Source of the DNA: Lyophyllum atratum | Taxonomy: Eukaryota; Basidiomycota; Agaricomycetes; Agaricales; Lyophyllaceae | Reading direction: 5' to 3' | Length of the DNA stretch: 64,000 nt | Assembly (NCBI GenBank): GCA_014905825.1 | Contig: JACGCN010000025.1 | Location: 434,001 to 498,000 of the forward strand | In this document: piece by piece, positions 1-10,349 of the stretch | How positions within the stretch are numbered: position 1 is the stretch's first letter | Layout of the letters: every line of letters begins with the position of its first letter | The notes under the pieces: model-generated | The model's database searches: none | What the model was told of the DNA's origin: nothing | Seen by the model: the letters and a program-made list of their open reading frames with translations, nothing else | Translations under genes and position numbers: made by a program

Positions 1-2
1 AG

Positions 3-146
3 GAAAAGAATACTGCTGTTGAAGAGGCACGTCAGGCTACCGAGGCGCTCGCAGCGGAGAGAGATCAGTCAGCAGTCTTGGCTAATCTGATTGACCAACT
101 TCGTAAAGGTACCATTAATGTCCGTGATATTCCCCTGGAAATTTAG
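3..146 (+). CDS. 3' end of an unrecognised gene (coiled-coil tail)
   Basis: An open frame runs in from the left edge and ends at TAG (144-146), giving the last 47 residues of a protein whose body lies outside the window. The tail is rich in Glu, Ala, Arg and Gln (EEARQATEALAAERDQ), which suggests a coiled-coil helix, and ends in VRDIPLEI. The frame is convergent with the TET/JBP-like gene that ends at 272. I do not recognise the family from this fragment. A chance open frame this short is possible, but the regular charged heptad character and the clean stop favour a real terminal exon. Confidence 0.5.
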   Translation, partial: EKNTAVEEARQATEALAAERDQSAVLANLIDQLRKGTINVRDIPLEI

Positions 147-271
147 AATAGATAGCCGAACAAATCTTATCAGCTATCTTGGTACCTAGATTGTTCTGGT
201 TTGGCGAGGACGGATGGCACAGCGACAAATAAATTGGATGTAAATGACGTTTAGAAACTAGTGTAGAGATA

Positions 272-1966
272 CTACTTCCTACCAAAGATCTTTGCTCTGT
301 CTTGTTCCAACTCACCCCTTTTCGAAAAAAGGTCAATCCCTGCCAACCAGCGCTCATCCTTCTTTCCGTCAATATCCGCCCGTATTTTACCCCCTCCCTC
401 CTTCTCCAAAAGCGATTTAGCAGTCTGGAAATTATATGCCACCCACCTAAAGAGTCCACCAGCTGCATACTGGGTGAACGAAAGGCGTCGTTCCCATGAT
501 CGAACTGGAATGTTCCCGTGCTCTACGGTGCCGGAGGGAAGAAGGATGGTCGAACCCGGTGGAAACTCGACAATCAGCTTCAGCGAGTACAAGACGAGAT
601 GACCGCCTTTCGTGGAATCGTAGCGTCCCATTGAGGTGATGACGCATTGACCCGATGGCCAATTTCCGAAGTCGGTGTGTCGTCGTGTGCTTGTGTGGGG
701 CCCACAATTAAAAGTGCAGGCAGGGAAGACTGAATTATGGAAGTTATGTTGGAGACTAGGGTCGTTGTCGTAAAGGTCCCTCAACACCGTAGCATAGTGG
801 TCATAGAGTTTAGGAGAAAACGCTGCAAAGGCACCTAAAGAGTAGAGTGAGTAGGAGTAGAATGTGATTATCCGCGGACATACTGGACTGGAAGCCCGCG
901 ATACGCTGGATGTTTCTGTCGCCGAGGAGACGCTGGATAAGATGACCCTGCGATGGTGTGTGCTTAAGATTTCCTGGTTGCTGGTGATGGTGATGAGCAT
1001 AATAAAGGATAAAGGAGATGTGAGTGAAGCATACCTTTTGTCCCCCACCATGCGAAGTCCCGGTAGCCAGAGCAACAAAGTCCCCGCGCCGGTGGTGAAC
1101 GGAATCAGCGGATATAGATTGCTTCTGCAGGCCCTCGTCTCGAGCCCACTCCATGGAGGCAACCGCATTACGGATGACCTTGTCCCACCCAGGATCGGAG
1201 GGACGACCAGCGAGGGTAACGAACCCACGATCCTGCGAATCGTATATGCACTTTGGAATTCTGTGGCGCTCAAGTGAGTCAATGCACACACAGCGAAGAT
1301 ATAAATCGACATACCTCCCCTTCCAAGGGACATACCCGAAGCCATGAGACAACAACTCTTCCACATCAGGCGCCAACGAAATTTCCGAACTGTCAGACGC
1401 CGTGCGTGTACCCGTCCATGCTCCACCCTTCGACCGTCGAAACGACTGGGCATTGATGTCGAATAAGCGAATCGGTGTGTCGTCGGGCATTGGTGGTGCG
1501 GATGCAGCCGCAGCAGGACGTGAAGCAGCAGTGACGCGGGTGTAGGGGGTACGCAATTTAGCAGCAGCAACCCGAGCGGAACTCCTACGCGCTCTCTTAG
1601 CATCCTTACGCTGCTCCTCACGGGATAAAGGAAGATGCAACCGAGAGGGGGCGCTTGAGGTGGATGGTCTAGGGGTATGTGCGCTGCCCTCGACCGACGG
1701 GCCATTGGTCAGTTCAGCTCCCTCGGCATCGTCACCGCAGGCTTCGTCCTCGAGCTCACGACGCTGGGCGGCATCGAATAGCAACATCGCGAAGTCCTCA
1801 TCGGCTGTATGAGCCTCAGACAGCTCGAAGACTGGGAGCTGGACCAACTGGTGCTGATACGGCACAAAGTCGGTCCGGGAAAAAACGCGCCCGGAGCGCG
1901 TCTACAGGCAGTGGATGTCAGCTATATAGAGTCAGATATACGTGAAGGACATACCCTGCTAGCCAT
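272..1966 (-). CDS. TET/JBP-like 2-oxoglutarate/Fe(II) dioxygenase
   Basis: Five exons join in phase: 1966-1955, 1901-1315, 1260-1035, 980-884 and 834-272, giving 494 residues. The first exon codes only MASR and reads on into TRSGRVFSRTDF. The C-terminal third carries a double-stranded beta-helix signature: RRHTDFGN gives an HxD iron pair (about H360, D362), EHGN gives the distal His (about 413), and Arg residues in WERR (about 423) could hold 2-oxoglutarate. The context GPHT..HTD..GN..GQCVIT..G..D..KGGHL, then FPPGSTILLPS, then AGGLFRW, matches the expanded mushroom family that has been assigned to TET/JBP 5-methylcytosine oxidases. The residues 1-120 are low-complexity and basic. Function on DNA is inferred from the family; no transposase gene lies next to it, although the family often travels with KDZ transposons. 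The family name is less sure than the gene model. Confidence 0.68.
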
Positions 1967-2066
1967 GACCCTAATTCCACTGTGTAATCCTAATGCAAGC
2001 CACAAGTCAGCATCAAAGAAAAGTGCAAAGCGGAGTAGAAAGGAAAGGAGGAGCTGGGCGCACGCC

Positions 2067-2585
2067 GCCGTAGAGCCTATGGTAAGACCCGGCAAGTAAT
2101 GCAGAGAGGAGAGGAGAGGGGGACCTCCATGCACAGCCGTAGAGCCTATGGTGAGACCCGGCGTGCAATAATGTGAACGAGGAGAGGGGAGGAGGACCTC
2201 AGCGCGCGGCCGTAGAGCCTATGGTGAGACCCGGCGCGCTATGCAAATGAGAAGAGGGGGACCTCCATGCACAGCCGTAGAGCCTATGGTGAGACCCGGC
2301 GCGCAATAATGTGAACAAGGTGAGGGGAGGAGGACCTCAGCGCGCGGCCGTAGAGCCTATGGTGAGACCCGGCGCGCTATGCAAATGAGGAGAGGAGAAA
2401 CTCCATGCGCGGCCGTAGAGCCTATGGTGAGACCCGGCGCGCGATGCAAAGAAGAGAGGGACCCGAGGGACCCGGCGCGCACGAAGCAGAGAGGAGAGGA
2501 GAGCGCGGCCGTAGAGCCTGTGGTAAGACCCGGCGCGCTTAGAGGAGTCCTGACTGCAGGCCGTAGAGCCTATGGTTAGACCCGA
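2067..2585. repeat. Higher-order minisatellite upstream of the TET/JBP-like gene
   Basis: Eight copies of a 27-bp core start near 2067, 2136, 2209, 2274, 2347, 2412, 2508 and 2560. The core begins GCCGTAGAGCCTATGG and ends AGACCCGGC; it is nearly invariant, and its ends (GCCG...CGGC) are complementary. Spacers are purine-rich (gaggagagg) and differ in length, so steps alternate 73 and 65 bp through the middle, a 138-bp higher-order unit. The array begins about 100 bp upstream of the start codon at 1966, so it occupies that gene's promoter side. Frames through it (PGLTIGSTA repeats on the minus strand) are by-products of the repeat, not a gene. Confidence 0.85.
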
Positions 2586-2593
2586 CAAGCAGA

Positions 2594-2999
2594 AGGAATA
2601 CTCACTGTAGAGTACAGGGCGTAGGAGAAATATGGGTTTCTCTCGCCATATTGCTCCTTATACGAGACTTGATCCACCCGATGTGCGCGTTCAAATCGCC
2701 ATCGCGATCTGCGATCCTGGATCTCGTCGTCCTAAAATAAACTAATTTGTTTTTAAGTCTCTGATACGAGTAGGGGTTGAGGAGAAACGTACTTGCGGAG
2801 CGATGCAGGTGGTTGCCGATGCGAAATTGAAATGGTCGATGGCGGTTACCTGGAGCCGAGGTACCCGAATTTCATCTCGACGATGGGATAGGAAGTGATA
2901 GCATATGGTGCACGATGAAGCCATGCTGATATGGCGGGAGGATGATGATGGACACCGACGTTACGGCACGGTTGCAGTGCTGAAAAGTGGAAACACGCG
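2594..2999. other. Intergenic, no gene recognised
   Basis: The stretch between the minisatellite and the small gene at 3000 holds only short open frames without family likeness or convincing splice partners. I see no repeat or structured RNA in it. Confidence 0.4.
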
Positions 3000-3520
3000 A
3001 TGCCGACCATGAAACATCTGGCAGAATGTGTTCCCTATCGTGCCGTTGGAAAATGTCAGCTCCTGTTGTGTCAGCGGGTTGAAGAACACCTTTCGGGTAT
3101 CCCCCCTACACGAGGTCTCCCGTTCCATCCCTCATCGCGTCCGTTCCATCCCTCATCGCGTCCGTCGCATCCCTCATCGCGTCCGTTCCATCCCTCATCC
3201 GTCGTCCCACTGAGAAAAATATCGGTAAGTGACCTTGATACATGGGGTGTGTGTTGTACTTACAGGTGCCAGCAGCGATGACAACCGTTCGCCGAGCGCT
3301 CGCCATGGAACTGGATCCCGACGAAGGGTGTCAGATCTGTGAAGAAATACAGTTTTCTTTGGGCGTCGAGGATTATCATTGCATCGGTTATTTCGAGGAA
3401 TTCATACCAGAGAGAAGCACACCGTCGTACACGTACTACCACAACGACGACGAAGAACTCAGGTTAATTTTTTGCCACTTATGCCGCGCGTTGTGGTTGA
3501 TCGGCAAGCCGGAGGAGTAG
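3000..3520 (+). CDS. Small protein of unknown function with two Cys pairs
   Basis: Two exons, 3000-3224 and 3266-3520, join in phase 0 across a 41-bp GT..AG intron (gtaagt...ttacag) to give about 159 residues. Exon 1 contains a 21-bp tandem repeat read as SSRPFHP units. Exon 2 is acidic and tyrosine-rich with CQIC and CHLC pairs about 55 residues apart, a spacing that could bind zinc, and ends WLIGKPEE. The second exon looks like genuine coding sequence; the first is less sure because the repeat also stays open in other frames. The intron is shorter than most here. An echo of the last codons (GCCGGAGGAGTAG) recurs at about 3556-3568. I do not recognise the family. Confidence 0.35.
3118..3202. 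repeat. 21-bp tandem repeat inside an exon
   Basis: About four units of CCATCCCTCATCGCGTCCGT-type sequence follow head to tail, the third with a TC change. The 21-bp period preserves reading frame, so copy number could vary without a frameshift. Confidence 0.8.
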
Positions 3521-3779
3521 ACGGGAGCCGCGGGAAGCAAGCGGGAAGTAGATGTGAGCCGGAGGAGTAGATAACCCAATCGTCATTTCAATAGAACTAT
3601 TTACAGCTTCTTAGAGGGCATGCATCGTAAGCAACTCGAGTGGCGAACGCAGCGTAGGCGGGCGAATCGTTGGAGTAGAGAGATGGGAGTCGAATGTGGA
3701 TTCGGTCCGCCATCGGTCTCGTTATCTCGTTATGTCTCGTGTGCAAGCTGAGTTCCTTAACCATCTTATCATGATCTAA

Positions 3780-5306
3780 CACCGCCCCCCCAGAACGACC
3801 TCCCACCACCTCCCCCGCAGCCCCGCCTGCCCATAGATGCCGTCAAACCCTCCTTCCAAACCCTTAGCACGCATGTCTAGGGCGATTTCCGCAAACGCAG
3901 AACGATTTTCTCGTCGGCGCCGTCGTCGCTGCCCCAGGAGGCTCACCCCCACCTAACAACCCCCTCCACCGCCTCCAACGCTTCCCCACCCGCCCTTCCA
4001 CCCCACCAACACCTTCTTTAGGACCCCCAGCACCCAGAGATGGGGCGATTCGCGCTTGTGCGAATCGATTTCCTCCTCGGCGCCATCGTCGCTGCCCCAG
4101 GAGGCCCACCCCACCAACCGACCCCTCCACCGCCTCCACAGCAGCCCCACCCGCCCATCGACGCCCGCAACGCCTCCTATACACGCCCTAGCACGTATGT
4201 CTAGGACGATTCGCGCAACCGCGAATCGCTTTCGTCCTCGGCGCCGTCGTCGCTGCCCCAGGAGGCCCACCCCGACCTAACAACCCCCCACCGCTTCCAA
4301 CGCTTCCCCACCCGCCCATCGACGCCCGCAACGCCTCCTATACACGCCCTAGCACGTATGTCTAGGACGATTCGCGCAACCGCGAATCGCTTTCGTCCTC
4401 GGCGCCGTCGTCGCTGCCCCAGGAGGCCCACCCCGACCTAACAACCCCCCACCGCTTCCAACGCTTCCCCACCCGCCCTTTCACCCCACCAACGCCTTCT
4501 CTAGGACACCCAGCACCCGGAGATGGGGCGATTCGCGCTCGCGCGAGTCGTTTTCGTCGTCGGCGACGTCGTCACTGCCCCCGGAGGCCCACCCCCACCT
4601 GAAGACCCTTCCACCACCTCCACTGCAGCCCCACCCGCCCTTCCACCCCACCAACGACTTCGCTAGGACCCCCAGCATCTAGGGATGGGGCGATTCGCGT
4701 TTCGTCGTCGGCACCGTCGTCGCTGCCCCAGGAGGCCCACCCCGACCTAACGACCCCCCCACCGCTTCCAACACTTCCCCACCCGCCCTTCCACCCCACC
4801 TACGCCTTCTCTAGGACACCCAGCACCCAGGGAGGGGGCGATTCGCGCAAGCGCGAATCGCTTTCGTCGTCGGCACCGTCTTCACTGCCCCAGGAGGCCC
4901 ACCCCGACCTAACGACCCCCCCACCGCTTCCAACGCTTCCCCACCCGCCCTTCCACCCCACCAACGCCTTCTGTAGGACACCCAGCACCCAGGGAGGGGG
5001 CGATTCGCGCAAACGCGAATCGCTTTCGTCGTCGGCACCGTCGTCGCTGCCCCAGGAGGCCCACCCCGACCTAACAACCCCCCACCGCTTCCAACGCTTC
5101 CCCACCCGCCCTTTCACCCCACCAACGCCTTCTCTAGGACACCCAGCACCCAGAAATGGAGCGATTCGCGCTTGCGCGAATCGCTTTCGTCCTCGGCGCC
5201 GTCGTCTGTGCCCCAGGAGGCCCACCCCCACTTAAACGACCCCTTCCACCGCCTCCATCCAGCCCTGCCCGCCCTTTTACCCCACCAACACCTTCCTCAA
5301 CGAGGT
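3780..5306. repeat. 161-bp satellite array, about nine copies
   Basis: The marker GCCCCAGGAGGCCCACCC recurs near 3931, 4094, 4255, 4416, 4577, 4725, 4888, 5049 and 5210, with steps of 163, 161, 161, 161, 148, 163, 161 and 161 bp. Each unit has a C-rich strand (CCCACCGCTTCCAACG, then CCACCCGCCC), a block CTAGGACACCCAGCACCC and, in most copies, the near-perfect palindrome GATTCGCG..CGCGAATC. A partial unit opens the array near 3780 and decay begins near 5306. Because 161 is not a multiple of three, the long Gly/Trp-rich frames on the minus strand shift between copies and are not genes. Confidence 0.9.
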
Positions 5307-5604
5307 ATGTCCTATTTATCATCACACGACCTTTGTGCTAACCCTACCATCAGACATTCACCGTCGTACGACCACCACCCGCGAAATCGAATCACCCTAT
5401 TCGAGGATGTGCCGGATTCAGATTCTCAGATGTCCTCCCCTTCGAAGAAGAATCACGCGTTTCTATTCCTATTTGTACGCTTACACCCTCCTACTTCATT
5501 GTCGTACTTTAGATCCTCCTACTTTAGACTTCCCAATAAATTTGTGACGTGTTAGCGAGTGCAGACGACGTACCTTTTCTGACCTGAAATCAACCTGATC
5601 ACGG

Positions 5605-5905
5605 GAGGTAGGCATTATGGATAGGATCCTCCATATCAAATGAACCAGGGATTATAGATAGAATTCACCATATCAGGTGAGGTAGCCATTATGGATAGGA
5701 TCCTCCATATCAAGTGAACGAGGGATTATGGATAGAATTCACCATATTAGGTGAGGTAGCCATTATGGACAGGATTCTCCATATCAAGTGAACGAGGGAT
5801 TATGGATAGAATTCACCATATTAGGTGAGGTAGCCATTATGGACAGGATCCTCCATATCAAGTGAACGAGGGATTATAGTCGGAATCCACCATACCAGGT
5901 GTATT
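5605..5905. repeat. 74-bp tandem array made of two 37-bp half-units
   Basis: GAATTCACC recurs at 5661, 5735 and 5809 and a decayed GAATCCACC at 5883, an exact 74-bp period over about four copies. Each unit is itself two related 37-bp halves: ATTATGGATAGAATTCACC followed by ATATTAGGTGA, and ATTATGGATAGGATCCTCC followed by ATATCAAGTGA. The array is AT-rich and sharply unlike the GC-rich satellite 300 bp to its left. Confidence 0.88.
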
Positions 5906-7599
5906 ACAGAAGTAAGCCACCATATCTAACTATATTTCTAAACGAAGATGGAATGTACTGCATCGCGACACGGGTGTTAGCAAGTAACTGTAGTCGACTG
6001 GTTCCGCGGTTAACGTTTCATCGCCTGACGTCAGAAGTCTGGTGTTCAATCCCCCCTGATGTCTTTTTGTCATGGCGTTATCTCACCATTCTGGGGGTTA
6101 TTTTCAGATTTTGGCTGACTTGAACCATTTTTTCGATGCTTCACTCGTTATTGTTACATTAGCATAATATAGCAGTGTCGGACCATATTCCTAGTTGACT
6201 GTGTTTGAACTACATGTTGAAGGTGTTACATCAACAGGTCGACCGTGTTTGGTTGTCTTTGACAGTGCGAGGTATCTGCCTGATTTGGTCATGGCAATTC
6301 TAAGATTAGATCGGGTGGCGCGGGGCCTCAGCCTCAAGCTGCGATCTCAAAGCTGCCTCAAGACCCTCAGCTGCTTTGCTTACACTGATCTATATCGGAG
6401 TCAGATTTCACGGAAATGACTTGGAAGCGCCTCAACACCATTCAACAAGGTACGGAATTCAACTGCTGATCACCTGGCACGGATTCTGTACCAGAGGCGC
6501 CCAAGATCAGACACATGCCTGCATGAGAATAGGCAAAACGCTACCTCGTGTCCACTAACCCCCAGTTCACTTCAATTACAACGATACAACCTGAGACACA
6601 ATAAACCCCACCGAAGGACTTTGCTCGATGCCTGCGATGCATGCATAGCGCTTCATGTGAGGACTGCTGCCGTAGCTACCATTGCGACTGCTGAATGTTT
6701 AACGTTCGACGAAGCATGCTTTGTCCGACCCCTTTCTTGGCGTCTTTTTCTCCCTCTGGTCCAGCCACCCGACCTCCCTCGAATTATTTCACGATCATCC
6801 GACTCTTCAACTTCACCGCCGAACCGCCTCTCTTCACGGAGTCGCATCCTACTCCACATGTGAATCTGACAGTTTCCTTCCTGCTTGCCACCGTCCAGTC
6901 TATCTCCGTCAAGTAAGACATACTCAAGGATCTGATATTCAGAGAACCTTGTTGACCGTCTGCGCTTTCATGGTTTAGTTCCCTTGAAAGTTCATCATTT
7001 CGAGTCTGTAGGGCGACCTTCTATCACACTTGCTTTCTAGCGACAGGCAACTTCCTTCGCATGCTGTATAGATTTTGCTTAGTACTCGACTTCGCCCACC
7101 ATCATTACCGCCCTTGGGGATTTGTTAGACTTTCTGCACCCTCCGATCGGGCAGGAAACAGCTCCGCGTTGTAAATGCATATGTACAAGTCTAACATCAC
7201 TTGGAGTGAACCGTGAACAACACGTCGTACGGAAAGTGGTACGCGACATGCAAAATACGTGGAGCGCACAGTTACGGATACTCTGAGAAGCTTGACGACT
7301 CGAGCTCCCGAGCTGTCAAAGACGCGCCCATCTGGGCTGGAAAGTGAGAAGGCCACCAGCAAAGTATGTCGCTGGCGATGTCATGGGACAATGCAACACA
7401 ATCGCATTGTAGCCACGAAAAACATCAGGCATGAGCCCGACGTCTCGAAGGATGATAAAAGTCGACGATGCCATATATATCATCTGCCCGCAGAAAGATG
7501 GTGAAAGATTCACCTCAATAAGCCCGGTAAACAACCTAGCAACGGAAATTAAGCCCAGAAAAAGCGAAGCCTCGGGAAGTAAGCTACAACTTACCAAAG
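5906..7599. other. 1.7 kb without a recognised gene
   Basis: Only short open frames are present (longest about 85 codons), none with family likeness. A B-box-like GTGTTCAATCCCCC followed by T5 sits at 6047-6069 but does not fold as a complete tRNA. A C/T-rich tract near 6740-6850 could be a promoter or decayed coding sequence. Confidence 0.4.
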
Positions 7600-8895
7600 T
7601 CATGTCGCCATCATAAAATGGGTAACTAGCCCCTCAATAACCGAATCTCTAATCTCAGTAATCGCCTCCATTGCCGCCATCTTGCACTGCATCGTCATAG
7701 ACGGTGCGTCCGCCATAGCCTTCCTCAACCCCAGCATCAGAGCCTTCATACGTCCCAGGATGTCCGCTGAGCCCTGACGGAGCGCTTCATCGATCTCTCC
7801 TGCCTGGAACCACATTAGCTGCCAAGCCAGTTCGCATTCCGTATGGGATGGGCATCCCTCGCACGGGAGCGAGGGAGGGAGGGACCGGATGTGCTCCCAC
7901 AGTTGTAGCAGTGAGTAACGTGCCGGGAAGAAATGCGTACGTTTCTCGATGTCGATGGTTTGCGGGAACGCAGTATGCGTAGCCCCGCTGTTCCTGCGAC
8001 TAGGTGCGCGTTCCATGTTGATTAGCTGCTTGTAGTAACAAACGCCGATGAGCGTCCGCAGTCCATGCTTTTCTGCAACACCGAGGATAAGCTCTGGTGG
8101 CGTATTGTACCAGAGTATACGTGAGATGAGATGCTGCGTTGCAAGCTCTTGTAGCTTTTGATGATGACAGAGTATGGCCACACTGAGAATCCGTCCGCAT
8201 ACATCAGGAGCCGCAGAATATAGAGGGCCCGAGTTCGGCTCTTTCGCGAGGGTGTAAATGTGCTCTATAACCCAGGCTTCCAAAGACGAAAAGCAATATT
8301 TATTACCCATTTCTGCAACGTTGAGCAAACGATCAATTCCGGTTTCAAGGAATAGTTCATTCGGCCTTTAAAGCACGTTAATAATAAGGTACCGCCCATA
8401 ATCCAGGTAGGACTACTCACGGTGCGTACAAGGCCCACAGCAGGTCGCGAAACTTTTGAACAGTGTCAGACAAGAACACGGGCGTTCCTTGGCTTTCTTC
8501 AGTTCCGCCGACCGGTTGCGGAAGGCTTAACATATCACCAAAAGCAGAAGGTTCCCGCGAAAGGAGAACTTGATGAACCTTGAAAGAAAGTAATTAATCT
8601 CAATTCAAGAGGGAGAAGCGTAACATACATTGAATAGTGTATTTTCTACCTGGAAAGCACAAAAACCTTTTCGAGAGTCCGCGTAATAATCAGGGTCTCG
8701 TATCAGCGCGCTTTCCGGGATGCGAGGAGCCTCAGGCGCCTTGATCAATGATGTACATTGCTGACTTCGCGGCTGCGAAGACAGCATGGAGTTGGGCTCA
8801 GAACCGAGCCCTAGTATACGTTTCGATCCTCGAAAGAACAGTGTGGATAGCAGGCGCAGCTTGGGCGCTGGGTTGAAGACGTAAAATTGAACCAT
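7600..8895 (-). CDS. BTB/POZ domain protein, basidiomycete type
   Basis: Three exons, 8895-8629, 8578-8421 and 8365-7600, join in phase and give 396 residues. The BTB core is spread over the exon junctions: FQVENTLFNVHQVLLSREPS in exons 1-2, then a segment SDTVQKFRDLLWALYAPPNE and, in exon 3, LLNVAEMGNKYCFSSLEAW, the pattern of the large Agaricomycete BTB family (DV.F.VE..LF.VH...L...S..F..ML, then F..LL..LY). The C-terminal half is helical, with CEGC and TECEL. BTB domains dimerise and often recruit cullin-3, but no role can be assigned here. An in-frame TTG precedes the ATG at 8895; ATG is preferred. Confidence 0.78.
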
Positions 8896-10349
8896 CGATG
8901 TCAAGTTCTACCAGAGAAGAGCGAAGAGTGAGGTGGGTGAAGTCCGAAACCTGGTGCTTTGGGAGACCATAGTAGGCATTATATCATGACGAGGAGGAAA
9001 CACGAAGCATACACGTGGATCTCGTAAACTCGGACCTCTCATGCCCCCTGTTTTAAATCAATTACACGAAGTAGAAGCAAACCATGGATTTGTGAAAGAT
9101 GGGTTCGATGACACCGATGTAGGATAGTGATCGCGAGGTAGGCGTAAGGTGTATCGAATAGAATGTGGTCTGCGGACCTTGGGGGTGAATGCTAGAAGCC
9201 AGATAGGACGACAACGTTGCAATGGGCTGCCCCTGACGTAGGTTCTACGAGCGGCGGGGGTCGTGGAGTCGATCAGCTGTCCATGTCCAGTAACTCAGCC
9301 TGAAGGTTGGTGTGAGTCTAGTCCTCTTCTTCACTCGCCTTCACTGTATGTATGCCCTGATCGTATCACTGATTGGAGTTAAGAGCTAACAGCATCGAGA
9401 TTTCCCAGCATGCATGGATGAGTGATCTTTTGAGGAAACGCGTGAGCCAGTTTGGAGTCAACTTGAAAGTGATCGTCGCAGTTCAGACAAGCGCAGCATT
9501 GTATGTATGTACATACCACTGAACTCTTTCCCTCTCCTCCGCTCTCCATCCACGCAAGTTGTTCGGTTGACTACTCGATAGGCTGCCTAAAAAGGTAGGG
9601 GAAAGCTCCCTTCATGGTCAGTGCCGACCCTGGTCTCCGGATCATGTCTGGTACTTCAAGTATGCCTTAAGGCTGACGCATTGACGACTTTACCATTCCT
9701 TCGTGACGGGTTCTTGCTTTCTTCTCCTACCCATAAGGCCTCCTGCAACATCAACGTAGCACCTGCCACCATACTTGAGCTAGACCACCCACCAACGACG
9801 ATAATGTACGGAAGCAAACTTTTCGTCCATTCAGCTAAGCAAAGATTATGCACCTTTCAGATAGTCAAAGGTCTCATACACGCGACACGCGGGAAAGCCG
9901 TGGAAGTGGCCTGGAAACGCGTTCCTAGCACTGGACAGCGAGCTTAGCGTCATTCTTCAAAAACCTGCAATTCTCCGAAGAAATGGAATGGCTAGAATGT
10001 AGTGTGATGAGCCTAATCCGCATCTTACTTCGTAACAGACCGCGCCCTTTGGTGCTGCATAATTAAGGTCAAAGCAGAACATTTTCCACCCTAGCTAATT
10101 CCAAACGATGCGCTTTCGCTACATAGCTTGTGCAATTCGTGGTCAATCTGGCGACAGTGATCACCGAAGAACCTGTCTAAAATTAAGTTGTGGGACCAAA
10201 TAATTGGCAGGGTATGACGATCTTTGCCAAGTTAAACTTATCATCACTGAGTTAAGGCATCATCACATATCCTAGCGCAATGCTTTCTAGGAGGCACTAC
10301 ATAGCTGGTTGTACAAGTAATTACAGATCTAAGCACTCTAACATGCTGA
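8896..10349. other. 1.45 kb intergenic between BTB and Trk genes
   Basis: This holds the promoter side of the BTB gene and the 3' side of the Trk gene. A 108-codon frame on the plus strand (9621-9947) has no likeness I know and unremarkable composition; I do not call it. No repeat or RNA was seen. Confidence 0.4.

Noticed and set aside
1269..1314. Acceptor at 1269-1270 for the second TET/JBP-like intron
   Set aside because: It gives the wrong phase; the acceptor at 1261-1262 joins WKGR to IPKCIY in frame.
2337..2588. Frame coding repeated GLTIGSTA-like units
   Set aside because: By-product of the minisatellite; spacers break the frame and no start or partner exon is seen.
3864..5231. Gly/Trp-rich frames of 75-143 codons on the minus strand
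   Set aside because: They are read from the 161-bp satellite; the period is not a multiple of three and frames shift between copies.
5990..6072. tRNA-like piece: GTGTTCAATCCCCC B-box likeness followed by TTTTT
   Set aside because: No pairing acceptor stem or anticodon arm could be drawn; at best a decayed tRNA or SINE fragment.
9621..9947. 108-codon plus-strand frame
   Set aside because: No family likeness, no splice partners and an alternative-type setting between two minus-strand genes.
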